Origin: Marinicella marina | GTDB taxonomy: Bacteria > Pseudomonadota > Gammaproteobacteria > Xanthomonadales > Marinicellaceae | Reading direction: 5' to 3' | Assembly (NCBI RefSeq): GCF_030065545.1 | Contig: NZ_JASJNC010000003.1 | Location: 124,001 to 188,000, forward strand | Length of the DNA: 64,000 bases | Part shown: piece by piece, positions 52,974 through 61,611 of the stretch | How positions within the stretch are numbered: position 1 is the first letter of the stretch | How the letters are laid out: each line of letters starts with the position of its first letter | The notes under the pieces: generated by a model | What the model was told of the DNA's origin: nothing | The model's input: the letters and a program-made list of their open reading frames with translations, nothing else | Database searches by the model: none | Position numbers and translations under genes: made by a program

Positions 52974-54388
52974 TAAAATAAATCATCCTCATCAATATCT
53001 GGGGCTGATTTCAGCTTCTGATATTGTTTTGGCATAAATTCATCGAGAAAAACATCCACTTCATCGTAGCATTTTATTTCGCCATTTTCATACAACAAAA
53101 CTTGAGATATTTGCGCTTTAAACTGAACTACGGACTGCTTAAACTGCAATGGTCTGTTGGAATAAAACCACAACCTATCATGACTCTGGCTGGCAATCAG
53201 TTGTGCAATTTGGCCATCGATTTGGTGACATTTTTCAACACCATGATTCAATTTCAACAACTGAGGAATCATTGGTGAGGCTTCAATACTGCCATTAAAA
53301 TAAAAAATTAAACCATCACCAAATTTGCATACTTGCTTGTCATTGGGTTGAGGATTCAGTATCTGAAACACCAGTTCTGTTTCTGGCAGAAATCGACTGA
53401 ATGCAACTGTGGCAGATGACATTTGTTGCAAACCATTACCAGCATACCGCAATGCAACCAAGAACAATATGAGATGAAACCAATCAATTGCTCCGCTTTG
53501 TCCAAACGAACTGTAAGCAATAATGATGAGCGCACTGCCTAAAATCAAAAACAAGTTGTTGACCCAAACCACATGAATTTCAGCCAAACGACGTCGGTAC
53601 TTTAACAGTGAAAAATAGCTGTAATCAGTGGCCTCAACCGCTTTAATTGTTTCACCACTAAATCGATTATTTTGAAACAACATATCGTCAATCACAACGG
53701 TCATTTTTTTGTTTGTTTTCTCAGCAACAGCAATCAGCTTAACTTGGTTTCTTGCCGCATTACGATTGATGAAATACAACAAGACCAGATACAAAAATGC
53801 CAAGGGAATCAAATACAACAACAACACAGCATCGAGTTTCATCAGCGCCATAAATGCCACCAAAAAGGTGATCAAGGGCACCATCATCCTGACCAAACGC
53901 CTGACAACCAAACCAGTCAGTTGTATACTGGTTTTGATGATGCGATGGGTTTTTTTCCGCGGTTCATCGGCAACTGCTGCCAACCAATCAACTTCATCTT
54001 TTTGGTTAATTGCTGCTAACACTTTTTGCAGCACATTCACTTGGAACCTGATGATTGATCGCATACCAACTTGGTAAGACTCATACATCATGAACACACC
54101 AAACATACCAGCTAAACTGATTTGACTTAACCAAAGTAAGAAGGGTTGGGAGAAAAAAGTAATCAGCGTGTCTGAATTGAACTGATTTAAGTATTCAGAA
54201 TCATTCAAATTATTCAATCCAGCAATTAAACCCAGTATCCAAACCAGACCCAAGGCCACTGACAACCCCATCATGATTTGAATCAACCAAAAAGCCTTTT
54301 TTTCTTCAGAATAATAGGCCCTAATCATCCACCTGAACACCGTTAAATAGTGCTTCAATTGTTTGCTTAAAGAGTTATTATTTGACAA
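52973..54388 (-). CDS. ABC-exporter-like membrane protein without ATPase motifs
   Basis: The 471-residue protein starts at TTG (13 bp after the previous stop, AAAGG upstream). It has about six membrane helices: 32-56, 80-100, 168-185, 187-206, 278-296 and 302-318. Long cytosolic extensions with RRRLAEIHVVWVNNLFLI fit a type I ABC exporter membrane domain. The C-terminal 120 residues sit where an ATPase domain would begin and end with VLLYENGEIKCYDEVDVFLD, but contain no Walker A, signature or Walker B. It may need a separate ATPase or may have lost transport function. It is part of the sulfotransferase operon. Confidence 0.75.
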   Translation of the reverse strand: MSNNNSLSKQLKHYLTVFRWMIRAYYSEEKKAFWLIQIMMGLSVALGLVWILGLIAGLNNLNDSEYLNQFNSDTLITFFSQPFLLWLSQISLAGMFGVFMMYESYQVGMRSIIRFQVNVLQKVLAAINQKDEVDWLAAVADEPRKKTHRIIKTSIQLTGLVVRRLVRMMVPLITFLVAFMALMKLDAVLLLYLIPLAFLYLVLLYFINRNAARNQVKLIAVAEKTNKKMTVVIDDMLFQNNRFSGETIKAVEATDYSYFSLLKYRRRLAEIHVVWVNNLFLILGSALIIIAYSSFGQSGAIDWFHLILFLVALRYAGNGLQQMSSATVAFSRFLPETELVFQILNPQPNDKQVCKFGDGLIFYFNGSIEASPMIPQLLKLNHGVEKCHQIDGQIAQLIASQSHDRLWFYSNRPLQFKQSVVQFKAQISQVLLYENGEIKCYDEVDVFLDEFMPKQYQKLKSAPDIDEDDLF

Positions 54389-54401
54389 TTTGGGTTTGCC
54401 T

Positions 54402-55361
54402 TTAGCCTTTGGTGTGCCAGTTCAATAACTCAGTATAAGCTTTGTTACTGGCTCTGTATTGAGACACCATTTCATCGGTGATACCAATTTCGCCCATCCT
54501 TTTAACAAAAAGTTCTTTTGCAAAAGCATACAGTTCCATATCGATCGCATTGATCTCTTTGATTCGACTGATGGTTGATGCCGCAATCTTGGTTTTATCA
54601 GATTTTACTTTTGAAGCGTTCATTCTGCGATAAAAAATATCTCGCCAACCCAATGTGCGTTGTGCCATGACCAAGAATTCGTCATACATTTCGGTCAAAC
54701 CAAACAAACTGAATCTGTGCTCAAGTTGGTGTTTCACATCCTCCAACAATTGAGCTGAAGACCTTTTGTCTTTTTTCCATTCATTGCGTTTCAACAAACC
54801 CATAATTCGATGGGTTTGGGCGTTAGGCATCTCATCAATTTGCGGGTGTTCAATAAAATCCTCCAAACTCATGTCCTTAGCTAAAGGGTATTTCGGGTGA
54901 TTTTCACTGGAACGCAAGTAATCATAATATGATATGACGCGAGAGACAGGTTCCCGCAGCATAGTGAATTGAGCGGCAAATTTGCGATCAAATAACTGGT
55001 GATAGTAGTCATTCAACTCGTAATGTCCCATGATGGTTCTGAACATTTTCCCATCTTTAAACATACCCGCCACATGGCGATCAAAAGCAGGGCCATTGAC
55101 TTGGTAAACATAATCAATGCGATAGTTTTTTGCCGTGATGTAATCTAATGTGGTGCCACCAGTTTTTGGAATATGAAAAAAAACAACATGGAAACCAGCC
55201 AAACCTGGCAAAGGCTTTTTTGTGGCTCGCCTCACCATTCTGCGCCACTTCAGCATCTTTTCATCAATGACTTTATTGTTAAGCTCATTGCGTTCAGCAA
55301 TAGAAAGCTTATACCAAGAATTTAATTTATTTTTTAAAGTATATTGTTTATTCAGGTTCAC
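54402..55361 (-). CDS. Sulfotransferase family 2 protein
   Basis: The 319-residue protein has the PAPS loop FFHIPKTGGTTLDY (about 61-74) and the 3'-phosphate motif FTMLREPVSRVISYYDYLRS. The C-terminal part is helical and charged (KRMGEIGITDEMVSQYRA). The start is GTG at 55361; an internal Met (MLKWRRMVRR, residue 36) is possible. It is first in the operon and lies only 36 bp from the divergent FkbM gene. It resembles bacterial carbohydrate or peptide sulfotransferases of family 2. The acceptor is unknown. Confidence 0.88.
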   Translation of the reverse strand: MNLNKQYTLKNKLNSWYKLSIAERNELNNKVIDEKMLKWRRMVRRATKKPLPGLAGFHVVFFHIPKTGGTTLDYITAKNYRIDYVYQVNGPAFDRHVAGMFKDGKMFRTIMGHYELNDYYHQLFDRKFAAQFTMLREPVSRVISYYDYLRSSENHPKYPLAKDMSLEDFIEHPQIDEMPNAQTHRIMGLLKRNEWKKDKRSSAQLLEDVKHQLEHRFSLFGLTEMYDEFLVMAQRTLGWRDIFYRRMNASKVKSDKTKIAASTISRIKEINAIDMELYAFAKELFVKRMGEIGITDEMVSQYRASNKAYTELLNWHTKG

Positions 55362-55397
55362 ATTTTTACTTTATTTTAAAGGGGAGTAGTATATGTT
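55362..55397. promoter_or_regulatory. 36-bp divergent intergenic region
   Basis: The spacer between the divergent sulfotransferase and FkbM starts is very short and AT-rich, and includes GGGGAG (55381-55386) as the FkbM ribosome site. Two normal promoters do not fit here, so at least one must lie within a coding region. Confidence 0.5.
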
Positions 55398-56228
55398 ATG
55401 ATGCTAAAATTTTGTAGTAATAAAAGCATGAGATCAATCGAAGACTATCAGCGAAATCAAGTAGACTACGCTTATCTGGGAGACAACAAAGCGCTGGCAA
55501 TGACCTATTACGGATGCAGGTTACTGATTGACACCAGAAACATTCAACACATGAGAATCATCAGCCATGGCTGTTATGAGCCTGCTGTGGCCTGGGCGAT
55601 AGAAGAAAACCTTTCATCAGGCGGCAAGATGATTGATGTAGGCACCAATTTAGGCTATTTTACCTTGCTGGGCTGTAAGTTAGCAGGTCACACAGGGCAA
55701 GTCATTGGCTTTGAAGCCAATCCAAATATATATCAAATGATGACTTCATCTGTATTTGCCAACGCCTTCAGAAAAAGATCAGTCACGCACAATCTGGCTG
55801 TCTTCAATGAGAACAAATCATTTGAATTTACTTGGGACTCTGCTGGCCATGGCGGTGGCCGAATTGTTAACAGCAGCAATCAAAACCTGGAACAAAACAC
55901 CGCTCATGTAGAAGCCGTTAAATTAGATGATTTCCTGAAAGGCGAAGATCGAAAATTTGATTTAATGAAAATAGACACAGAAGGCTCAGATCCTTTCGTG
56001 CTAGATGGTGCAAAAACAATCATGCAAGAAAACCCTGGCTCAACGGTTATTCTGGAGTGGTCACCACGATTTATGGCAGCACGAGGTTTCCCTCTTGATG
56101 AGGCCATCAAATTGATAGATACCATCTCCAAAGAAATTCATCATGTTACAAAAATCGGTTCTATGAGGTTACTAGAACCAGCGGACTTAAGAAACATTCA
56201 TCATGGTAATTTGCTGCTTAAACTGTGA
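55398..56228 (+). CDS. FkbM-family methyltransferase
   Basis: The 276-residue protein has the FkbM-type SAM fold: GGKMIDVGTNLGYFTLLGC (motif I), GQVIGFEANPNIY, VKLDDFL and LMKIDTEGSDPFVLDGA. The end carries a conserved STVILEWSP segment. FkbM enzymes O-methylate sugars, polyketides and other small molecules. An ATG at 55401 directly follows the first one. The gene is divergent from the sulfotransferase operon and 7 bp upstream of the UnbV-type gene, so sugar O-methylation is a plausible role. Confidence 0.9.
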   Translation: MMLKFCSNKSMRSIEDYQRNQVDYAYLGDNKALAMTYYGCRLLIDTRNIQHMRIISHGCYEPAVAWAIEENLSSGGKMIDVGTNLGYFTLLGCKLAGHTGQVIGFEANPNIYQMMTSSVFANAFRKRSVTHNLAVFNENKSFEFTWDSAGHGGGRIVNSSNQNLEQNTAHVEAVKLDDFLKGEDRKFDLMKIDTEGSDPFVLDGAKTIMQENPGSTVILEWSPRFMAARGFPLDEAIKLIDTISKEIHHVTKIGSMRLLEPADLRNIHHGNLLLKL

Positions 56229-56235
56229 TTGAAGC

Positions 56236-58122
56236 ATGAAAGTTTTCTTGTTTGTCTTTTGTATGAGTCTCACTCTGACTACCCATGCAAAAGACCTTGA
56301 GCTGTTATCTCAAGTTGACATGTTTGATGCAGGCCTGGCACTGATTAACGATGATGACAAATATGATATTTACACCATCAATCATAATTTTGCTGAAAGT
56401 TATTTACTATATGATTCCTCAGGTTTTAGCCTAAAAAAGGCTATAGGCTTATCACAAACCAGAGATCTGCCCCTGTATGAACCTGTTGGACGGTCGCCCA
56501 CCAGTCTGCAACAAGGCTTAAATATATTTTCACCTGATAGAAACCATTTATTGTTATATTGCAACAAGTGCAGCAAAGAGACTGCTGGAGAAATTGTGGT
56601 TGCCACCCCAAGGGTTGTGACTGATTCAGTTAAGGTTGTTCACACCATGAACGGTGAGGTTGAGGTGCAGCCATTCAAAAAGGACTCTGCTGAATTCCTG
56701 AAAATCAAATTCAACTTGAAACCTCAAGGCATCATTGTTTTGAAACCTTTATTCCCTGATTTGGTTTTTCAGTACAAAGTCTCACTACCCAGCGATCAAA
56801 TCTATGTAGGGCATGCTGGAACCAATCCTCAAAACAGTTCATTCACCTTTAACACCCAAGACAACCATTCCTCAGCATGGGCAAAAGTCAATCAAGACAA
56901 CCTCACAGACGTGTTCATGGCCACCGGTGGGCTGCGAGCCAGAATAAAAGAATTTCATCCCGCGCAAATCATATCGGAACAGGTGTACAGTTTTGATAGG
57001 TCCAGCCAAAAATACACCGACGCCAATGACGTGATTAAGATCAGTGGCATTAAATGCAGAACTTATAAATCAATGTGGCTTGATTTTGAAAACGACGGTG
57101 ATTTGGATTTATATCAAGGCTGTCTAAACAGTCCAAATAAATTGCACATCCAACAAGATGTTGGCAGCGGTCAGTTCATTGAATCTGCTGAGAAATTTGA
57201 GCTCAATTTCAGACAGTCTGATGAATTCAAATGGTTTGACTATAACCAAGATGGCCTGCTTGATTTCATCACCATAAATAGAAATCGATTACATGTATAC
57301 GCCAGAGATTTAAAAAATTCATCGGGCAAATTTAAATTAAAATACAAAGGTGCCATTCTTGGCAACAAGCTTAATTCTGTCACTGTTTCAATCAAAGTGG
57401 CAGACTTAAACAATGATGGCCTGTTGAGCATTTTAGTGACCACAGCTGATCACTTATTTATATATGATGTAGCACAAAGTTTCAAAATCTCACCCGTTAA
57501 ACTCAGTCAATTGGCACTGCCAGAGTCAATCAAAGGGCATGTCAGTATCAATGATGTCAACTTTGATGGCCTGTTAGATATTATCAGCTTCCAACAAGGC
57601 ATTTTTCTGAATCAGGGCAACTCAAAATTCAAACTGTCTGAAGCACACAAAGACCTTTTTATAGACAGGAAATACCATTTCAACAACTTGATTTGGTTTG
57701 ACAACGAAAACAATGGTAACTGGGATGTCTTGGCAGCTCAATCCTACCCAACCAAAGCCAACAAAAAAAAGACCCAGCTGTTAAATTATAGTTTCAAAGA
57801 AATGAAAAAGTGGGATCACCTCAAACTTTTTAGCAACTTACCCAACATAAACTTATGGTTGTATGTTGATTTAATTGGCCCGCCATTCAATCGCGATGGC
57901 ATAGGGGCAAAAATCAAGGTAACGACCCCCAATCATTCTCAAACACGCCAAGTCATGGGAACCGAGGACTCATTTCACAGCCAAGGACATTACCGCCAAT
58001 ACTTCGGCTTAGGGCAAGCAAAAATCGCTGACATAGAAGTCATTTGGCCTGATGGAAAGGTTCAGAAAATAAGCCAAGTCAATGCGCAACAATTGCTGAA
58101 AATCAAATACGAAAACCCTTAA
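56236..58122 (+). CDS. Secreted FG-GAP/ASPIC-UnbV repeat protein (CRTAC1-like)
   Basis: The 628-residue protein has a signal peptide (KVFLFVFCMSLTLTTHA). Residues about 30-220 lack clear repeats. FG-GAP/VCBS-type Asp loops follow (DFENDGDLDLYQGC, DYNQDGLLDFITI, DLNNDGLLSILVT, NFDGLLDIISF). The ASPIC/UnbV domain ends the protein (GIGAKIKVTTPNHSQTRQVM, then IEVIWPDGKVQKI). It lies 7 bp after the FkbM gene, so the two are cotranscribed. It is distinct from the similar protein at 40412. Function is unknown; an extracellular, calcium-binding beta-propeller is likely. Confidence 0.84.
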   Translation: MKVFLFVFCMSLTLTTHAKDLELLSQVDMFDAGLALINDDDKYDIYTINHNFAESYLLYDSSGFSLKKAIGLSQTRDLPLYEPVGRSPTSLQQGLNIFSPDRNHLLLYCNKCSKETAGEIVVATPRVVTDSVKVVHTMNGEVEVQPFKKDSAEFLKIKFNLKPQGIIVLKPLFPDLVFQYKVSLPSDQIYVGHAGTNPQNSSFTFNTQDNHSSAWAKVNQDNLTDVFMATGGLRARIKEFHPAQIISEQVYSFDRSSQKYTDANDVIKISGIKCRTYKSMWLDFENDGDLDLYQGCLNSPNKLHIQQDVGSGQFIESAEKFELNFRQSDEFKWFDYNQDGLLDFITINRNRLHVYARDLKNSSGKFKLKYKGAILGNKLNSVTVSIKVADLNNDGLLSILVTTADHLFIYDVAQSFKISPVKLSQLALPESIKGHVSINDVNFDGLLDIISFQQGIFLNQGNSKFKLSEAHKDLFIDRKYHFNNLIWFDNENNGNWDVLAAQSYPTKANKKKTQLLNYSFKEMKKWDHLKLFSNLPNINLWLYVDLIGPPFNRDGIGAKIKVTTPNHSQTRQVMGTEDSFHSQGHYRQYFGLGQAKIADIEVIWPDGKVQKISQVNAQQLLKIKYENP

Positions 58123-58178
58123 CTTATCTGCTTTTGATGATTCTATCAAGCACGGATCTGAGCTTGTTTCGTTGCCAG

Positions 58179-59930
58179 TTATTGGTATTTATAAAAGGGA
58201 TTACTTAGGTTGTTCTTGTTACCACTGAGGTCTGAATCATTCAACATAACAGTTATCTCGCTGCGGTCAATGCCTTTTGTTGTTACTTCATTAACAGTCA
58301 ATTCACTCGATATCGCCGCACCTTTTTTAGTCACTCTTGACCAAACACCATGCCCAATAATCATGTGACTGAATTTTGCGGTAGACTTCGACTTTGTTTT
58401 GCTTTTAGATTCATTTAACTTTCTGATAATGGCACTTAAATTCAATTTCAAATGGTGTTCTTCAATCGTCGGGTCAAACTTGATTTCTTGCAAAAACAGC
58501 TGACCTGACTGAATCTTTTTATCGATGTAGTTTGGATTGATTCGACTTCCTTCGGCATGATAAAAAAGAGATTGATAAGTGAATTTCATTCTTTCAAATT
58601 GCGCACCCCAGTAGAGGATTATCTGCTTGCTGGCTTTGCCATTCTGAGCGTAAACGAATGCCCTGATAAACCCACCGCCGCCTCTTTTATCAAATTCTGG
58701 TGTTTTTATTACGTATTCCAAGGCTTGGTCTTTTTTTGTTTCGAAAGGAACCGATGCATATGACTCGTGGTACTCATCAAATGTCCACGCACCCCATGGT
58801 GAGTTTAATGTCAGATGATTTTTTCCCTCTTTAAAAACATTGATGTAACTGCTTTCTGGGTCTTTGTTGTAGCGATAACTTTTCATCCAAGTGGGATTGC
58901 CCTCTTGCAATGCCAAACTGGACATTTCAGCTGGTTTTATCAAACCTTCTTTTCGGAAAAATCGCAAATCTGCTTGGGCATCAAATGATTGAAAACTTTT
59001 GGGGTATTTGACTTCGAAATCATGTCCAATTTTGTGTCCAATCAATTCAACTTCTGATCCTGATACTTTGACTTCAAGATAAAAGCCTCGCCTGAAAAAT
59101 GGTATGCTTGGGTCTTTTTCATAATTGGCATATTCCTCACCAAACGGTCTGGCCATAACAGGGGTGGGGCTGACGATAAATTGAGTGCCTTTGTAGGCTA
59201 CAGAACTTTTCACCGAAGCTTTGACACCGCTGTGAACATGTCCAGAAAAAACATATTTCACATTACCATGTTCCGTTATCGCATTGAGAATTTGGTGTTT
59301 AAAAGAATCTGGCCAGTACGAATAGTATTCCATCTGACTGAGTCCGACTGGCATGATGTGGTAATGCATGAATAACATGACATTTTTAGTTTTGTATTTT
59401 GCCAGTTCAGATTTCAACCATTCCAATTGCTTTTTTCTTGCGGCAGGACTCTCATACTTTTCTTGAGCAGCTATAACAATAAACTGCCAATCACCGTAGG
59501 CAAAAGAATAGTTGAGCTCTTGATACCCAGACAACTCTTGTTGTATTCTGATGAAATTATCGTCATAGGTTGTGCCATCATGGTTACCATGCACCAGCAC
59601 GACAGGAGGTTTTTGTTTTCTGACCAAGCGTGAGAAATTATTGAAAGCTTGTGGCTTGACTTTATAGACCAAATCACCGTTGTATACCACAAAATCAACT
59701 TCTTCTTTGGCATGTTCTTGGTTCACTTCATCGACAAAATTGTAGAGCAACTGATTGAGTTTTTTCAGTGCTTTAATTTTTGTTTCAGCCTCACCCATTT
59801 GCGGATCAGCATTGATAAAAAACCTGAATTGTTTTTGCTTTTGATTTTCTGGCAATTTCGCAGAGACAGCAAATATGGCCAGAAGGCCCAATAAAATCAG
59901 CAAGGCAGTAAAAATAATATTTTTATGCAT
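58179..59930 (-). CDS. Membrane-anchored calcineurin-like metallophosphoesterase
   Basis: The 583-residue protein has an N-terminal membrane helix (IIFTALLILLGLLAIFAVSA) followed by a periplasmic metallophosphoesterase domain. The metal motifs are NADPQMG (Asp42, with Gln in the usual His position, as in CPPED1-like enzymes), YNGDLV (Asp86), HGNHDG (116-118), HYH (189-191) and SGHVHSG (His231, His233). From about residue 300 a second, beta-rich region (EGKNHLTLNSPWGAWTFDEY) has no recognised family. The substrate is unknown. It converges with the UnbV-type gene and lies downstream of pilU on the same strand. Confidence 0.87.
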   Translation of the reverse strand: MHKNIIFTALLILLGLLAIFAVSAKLPENQKQKQFRFFINADPQMGEAETKIKALKKLNQLLYNFVDEVNQEHAKEEVDFVVYNGDLVYKVKPQAFNNFSRLVRKQKPPVVLVHGNHDGTTYDDNFIRIQQELSGYQELNYSFAYGDWQFIVIAAQEKYESPAARKKQLEWLKSELAKYKTKNVMLFMHYHIMPVGLSQMEYYSYWPDSFKHQILNAITEHGNVKYVFSGHVHSGVKASVKSSVAYKGTQFIVSPTPVMARPFGEEYANYEKDPSIPFFRRGFYLEVKVSGSEVELIGHKIGHDFEVKYPKSFQSFDAQADLRFFRKEGLIKPAEMSSLALQEGNPTWMKSYRYNKDPESSYINVFKEGKNHLTLNSPWGAWTFDEYHESYASVPFETKKDQALEYVIKTPEFDKRGGGGFIRAFVYAQNGKASKQIILYWGAQFERMKFTYQSLFYHAEGSRINPNYIDKKIQSGQLFLQEIKFDPTIEEHHLKLNLSAIIRKLNESKSKTKSKSTAKFSHMIIGHGVWSRVTKKGAAISSELTVNEVTTKGIDRSEITVMLNDSDLSGNKNNLSNPFYKYQ

Positions 59931-59971
59931 CAGTAGATCTCTTATATTTGACTAAAATACTATGATGTCAG

Positions 59972-61060
59972 TTAGAAATAATCATCCGATACAGACTCTT
60001 CGTCACCTGCCAAGTTAATTTTAACCTCCAATCCTTGTGCAGAATCGGCATTAGCCAGCGCTTCTTCCAAGGTAATGATGCCATCTTTATACATGTTGTA
60101 TAAGGCTTGGTCGAATGTCTGCATGCCATCCTCCAAAGATTTTTCCATGGCCATTTTCAATTCATTGATTTCGCCACGACGAATCATTTCTCGAATCTGC
60201 GGTGTATTCATCAACACTTCACAAGCCGGTCGACGTTTGCCATCAACATCAATCACCAAACGCTGTGATATCACCGCACGTAAATTCAAAGCCAAGTTCA
60301 TCAACACGTTGTTGTGCATGTCGCTGGGGAAGAAGTTCAGTACCCGTTCCATCGCTTGGTCCGAATTGTTAGCGTGCAGGGTAGCCATACACAAGTGACC
60401 GGTTTCAGCGAATGACACCGCTGCCTCCATGGTTTCGGCATCATTAACCTCACCAATTAAAATCAAATCTGGTGCTTCCCTGAGGGCATTTTTCAATGCT
60501 GGACCATAACCCAAGGTATCAATACCAATCTCCCTTTGGTTGACCACTGATTTTTTGTGTTTGTGCACATACTCAATCGGGTCTTCGACCGTCAATATAT
60601 GGCCTGTGGTGTTTGAGTTGCGGTAATCAATCATCGAGGCCATGGTGGTTGACTTGCCTGAACCGGTGGCACCAACCACCAAAATCAAACCCCTCTTTTC
60701 CATGATTAAGTCATACAAATGAGCGGGCATGTTTAGCTCATCTAGGTTAGGAATGGTCCCTTTGATGGTCCGAATGACCATTGAAACCTCCCCCCTTTGT
60801 CGGAACACATTCACTCGATAACGACCCACTCCTTTGATGGAAACTGCGAGATTACATTCCATGGTTTCTTCAAACTCTTTGATTTGTCTTTCATCCATCA
60901 ATGAGTAAGCAATTTTTTCCACAATACCCGGCGGTAAGCCGGTGCTGCTCATTGACTGCAAAACACCTTCGGTCTTGACATTGATTGGTGCACCCGTGGT
61001 TAAGTACATATCAGAACCATTGTTTTCACGCATGGTTTTCAAAAAATGAGTTAAATCCAT
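59972..61060 (-). CDS. pilU: Type IV pilus retraction ATPase PilU
   Basis: The 362-residue ATPase has Walker A GATGSGKST (130-138), Walker B with Glu204 in LILIGEV and the ETGHLCMATLHANNSDQAME box. Its start (FLKTMRENNGSDMYLTTGAP) and long C-terminal tail (QTFDQALYNMYKDGIITLEE) resemble Pseudomonas PilU more than PilT. PilU acts with PilT to retract type IV pili. pilT is not in the window. AGGGGA lies before the ATG. The TerB-like gene is 31 bp upstream on the same strand. Confidence 0.93.
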   Translation of the reverse strand: MDLTHFLKTMRENNGSDMYLTTGAPINVKTEGVLQSMSSTGLPPGIVEKIAYSLMDERQIKEFEETMECNLAVSIKGVGRYRVNVFRQRGEVSMVIRTIKGTIPNLDELNMPAHLYDLIMEKRGLILVVGATGSGKSTTMASMIDYRNSNTTGHILTVEDPIEYVHKHKKSVVNQREIGIDTLGYGPALKNALREAPDLILIGEVNDAETMEAAVSFAETGHLCMATLHANNSDQAMERVLNFFPSDMHNNVLMNLALNLRAVISQRLVIDVDGKRRPACEVLMNTPQIREMIRRGEINELKMAMEKSLEDGMQTFDQALYNMYKDGIITLEEALANADSAQGLEVKINLAGDEESVSDDYF

Positions 61061-61091
61061 AAAGTCCCCTAAATGCTAGTTTTCTGTGGCG

Positions 61092-61541
61092 TCACAAATC
61101 AGACAAACAAATCGAATCCAATTGGGCTTTTTTGACACCCATCAATTGACCTGCCTTGTAAAATAAGTTTTTCTCTAGTAGATGCACTTCGTTGTCAGCG
61201 ATGGCCAAAGACCATAAATGCCGCAGCAATTCTTGCTTCTGTTCTGTGCCCAAGTAATTATTGATGACATTGGTTTGAGTTTCAAGTGATATTGAGAAGT
61301 CAGTGCGCATTTCAGCAGCTTCAATGTAGTCATTGATGTCTTGCTTACTTAATCCCAATTTTTGTGACAAATAATGCGCAAGTACAGTTTTTTCTGCGTA
61401 CAGCTCAACAAAATCTGCCTTAACCATTTCAATCATCAATTCCACAATGGCTTGGTTCAACTCCCGCTGTTCCGTGTCACTGAGCTGTTTTTCCGTGGGA
61501 TTCAGCTTTAATAGAGATTTGATTGAACTTAACAAATTCAT
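61092..61541 (-). CDS. TerB-like (tellurite-resistance family) protein
   Basis: The 149-residue helical protein has the TerB-type pattern: LNQAIVELMIEMVKADFVEL, then EKTVLAHYLSQKLGLSKQDI and WSLAIADNEVHLLEKNLFYK. Such proteins bind metal through acidic residues (here the A-D-x-E pairs). The ATG at 61541 gives the normal N-terminus; an upstream in-frame start at 61607 adds 22 residues unlike the family. It precedes pilU and is divergent from the lytic transglycosylase gene. Real tellurite resistance is not implied. Confidence 0.85.
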   Translation of the reverse strand: MNLLSSIKSLLKLNPTEKQLSDTEQRELNQAIVELMIEMVKADFVELYAEKTVLAHYLSQKLGLSKQDINDYIEAAEMRTDFSISLETQTNVINNYLGTEQKQELLRHLWSLAIADNEVHLLEKNLFYKAGQLMGVKKAQLDSICLSDL

Positions 61542-61611
61542 GCCTGAATACTTGCCGAAGTGATTAAAATACTGATAATACACAATACGCCCTAATGCTG
61601 CAAACAACTTT

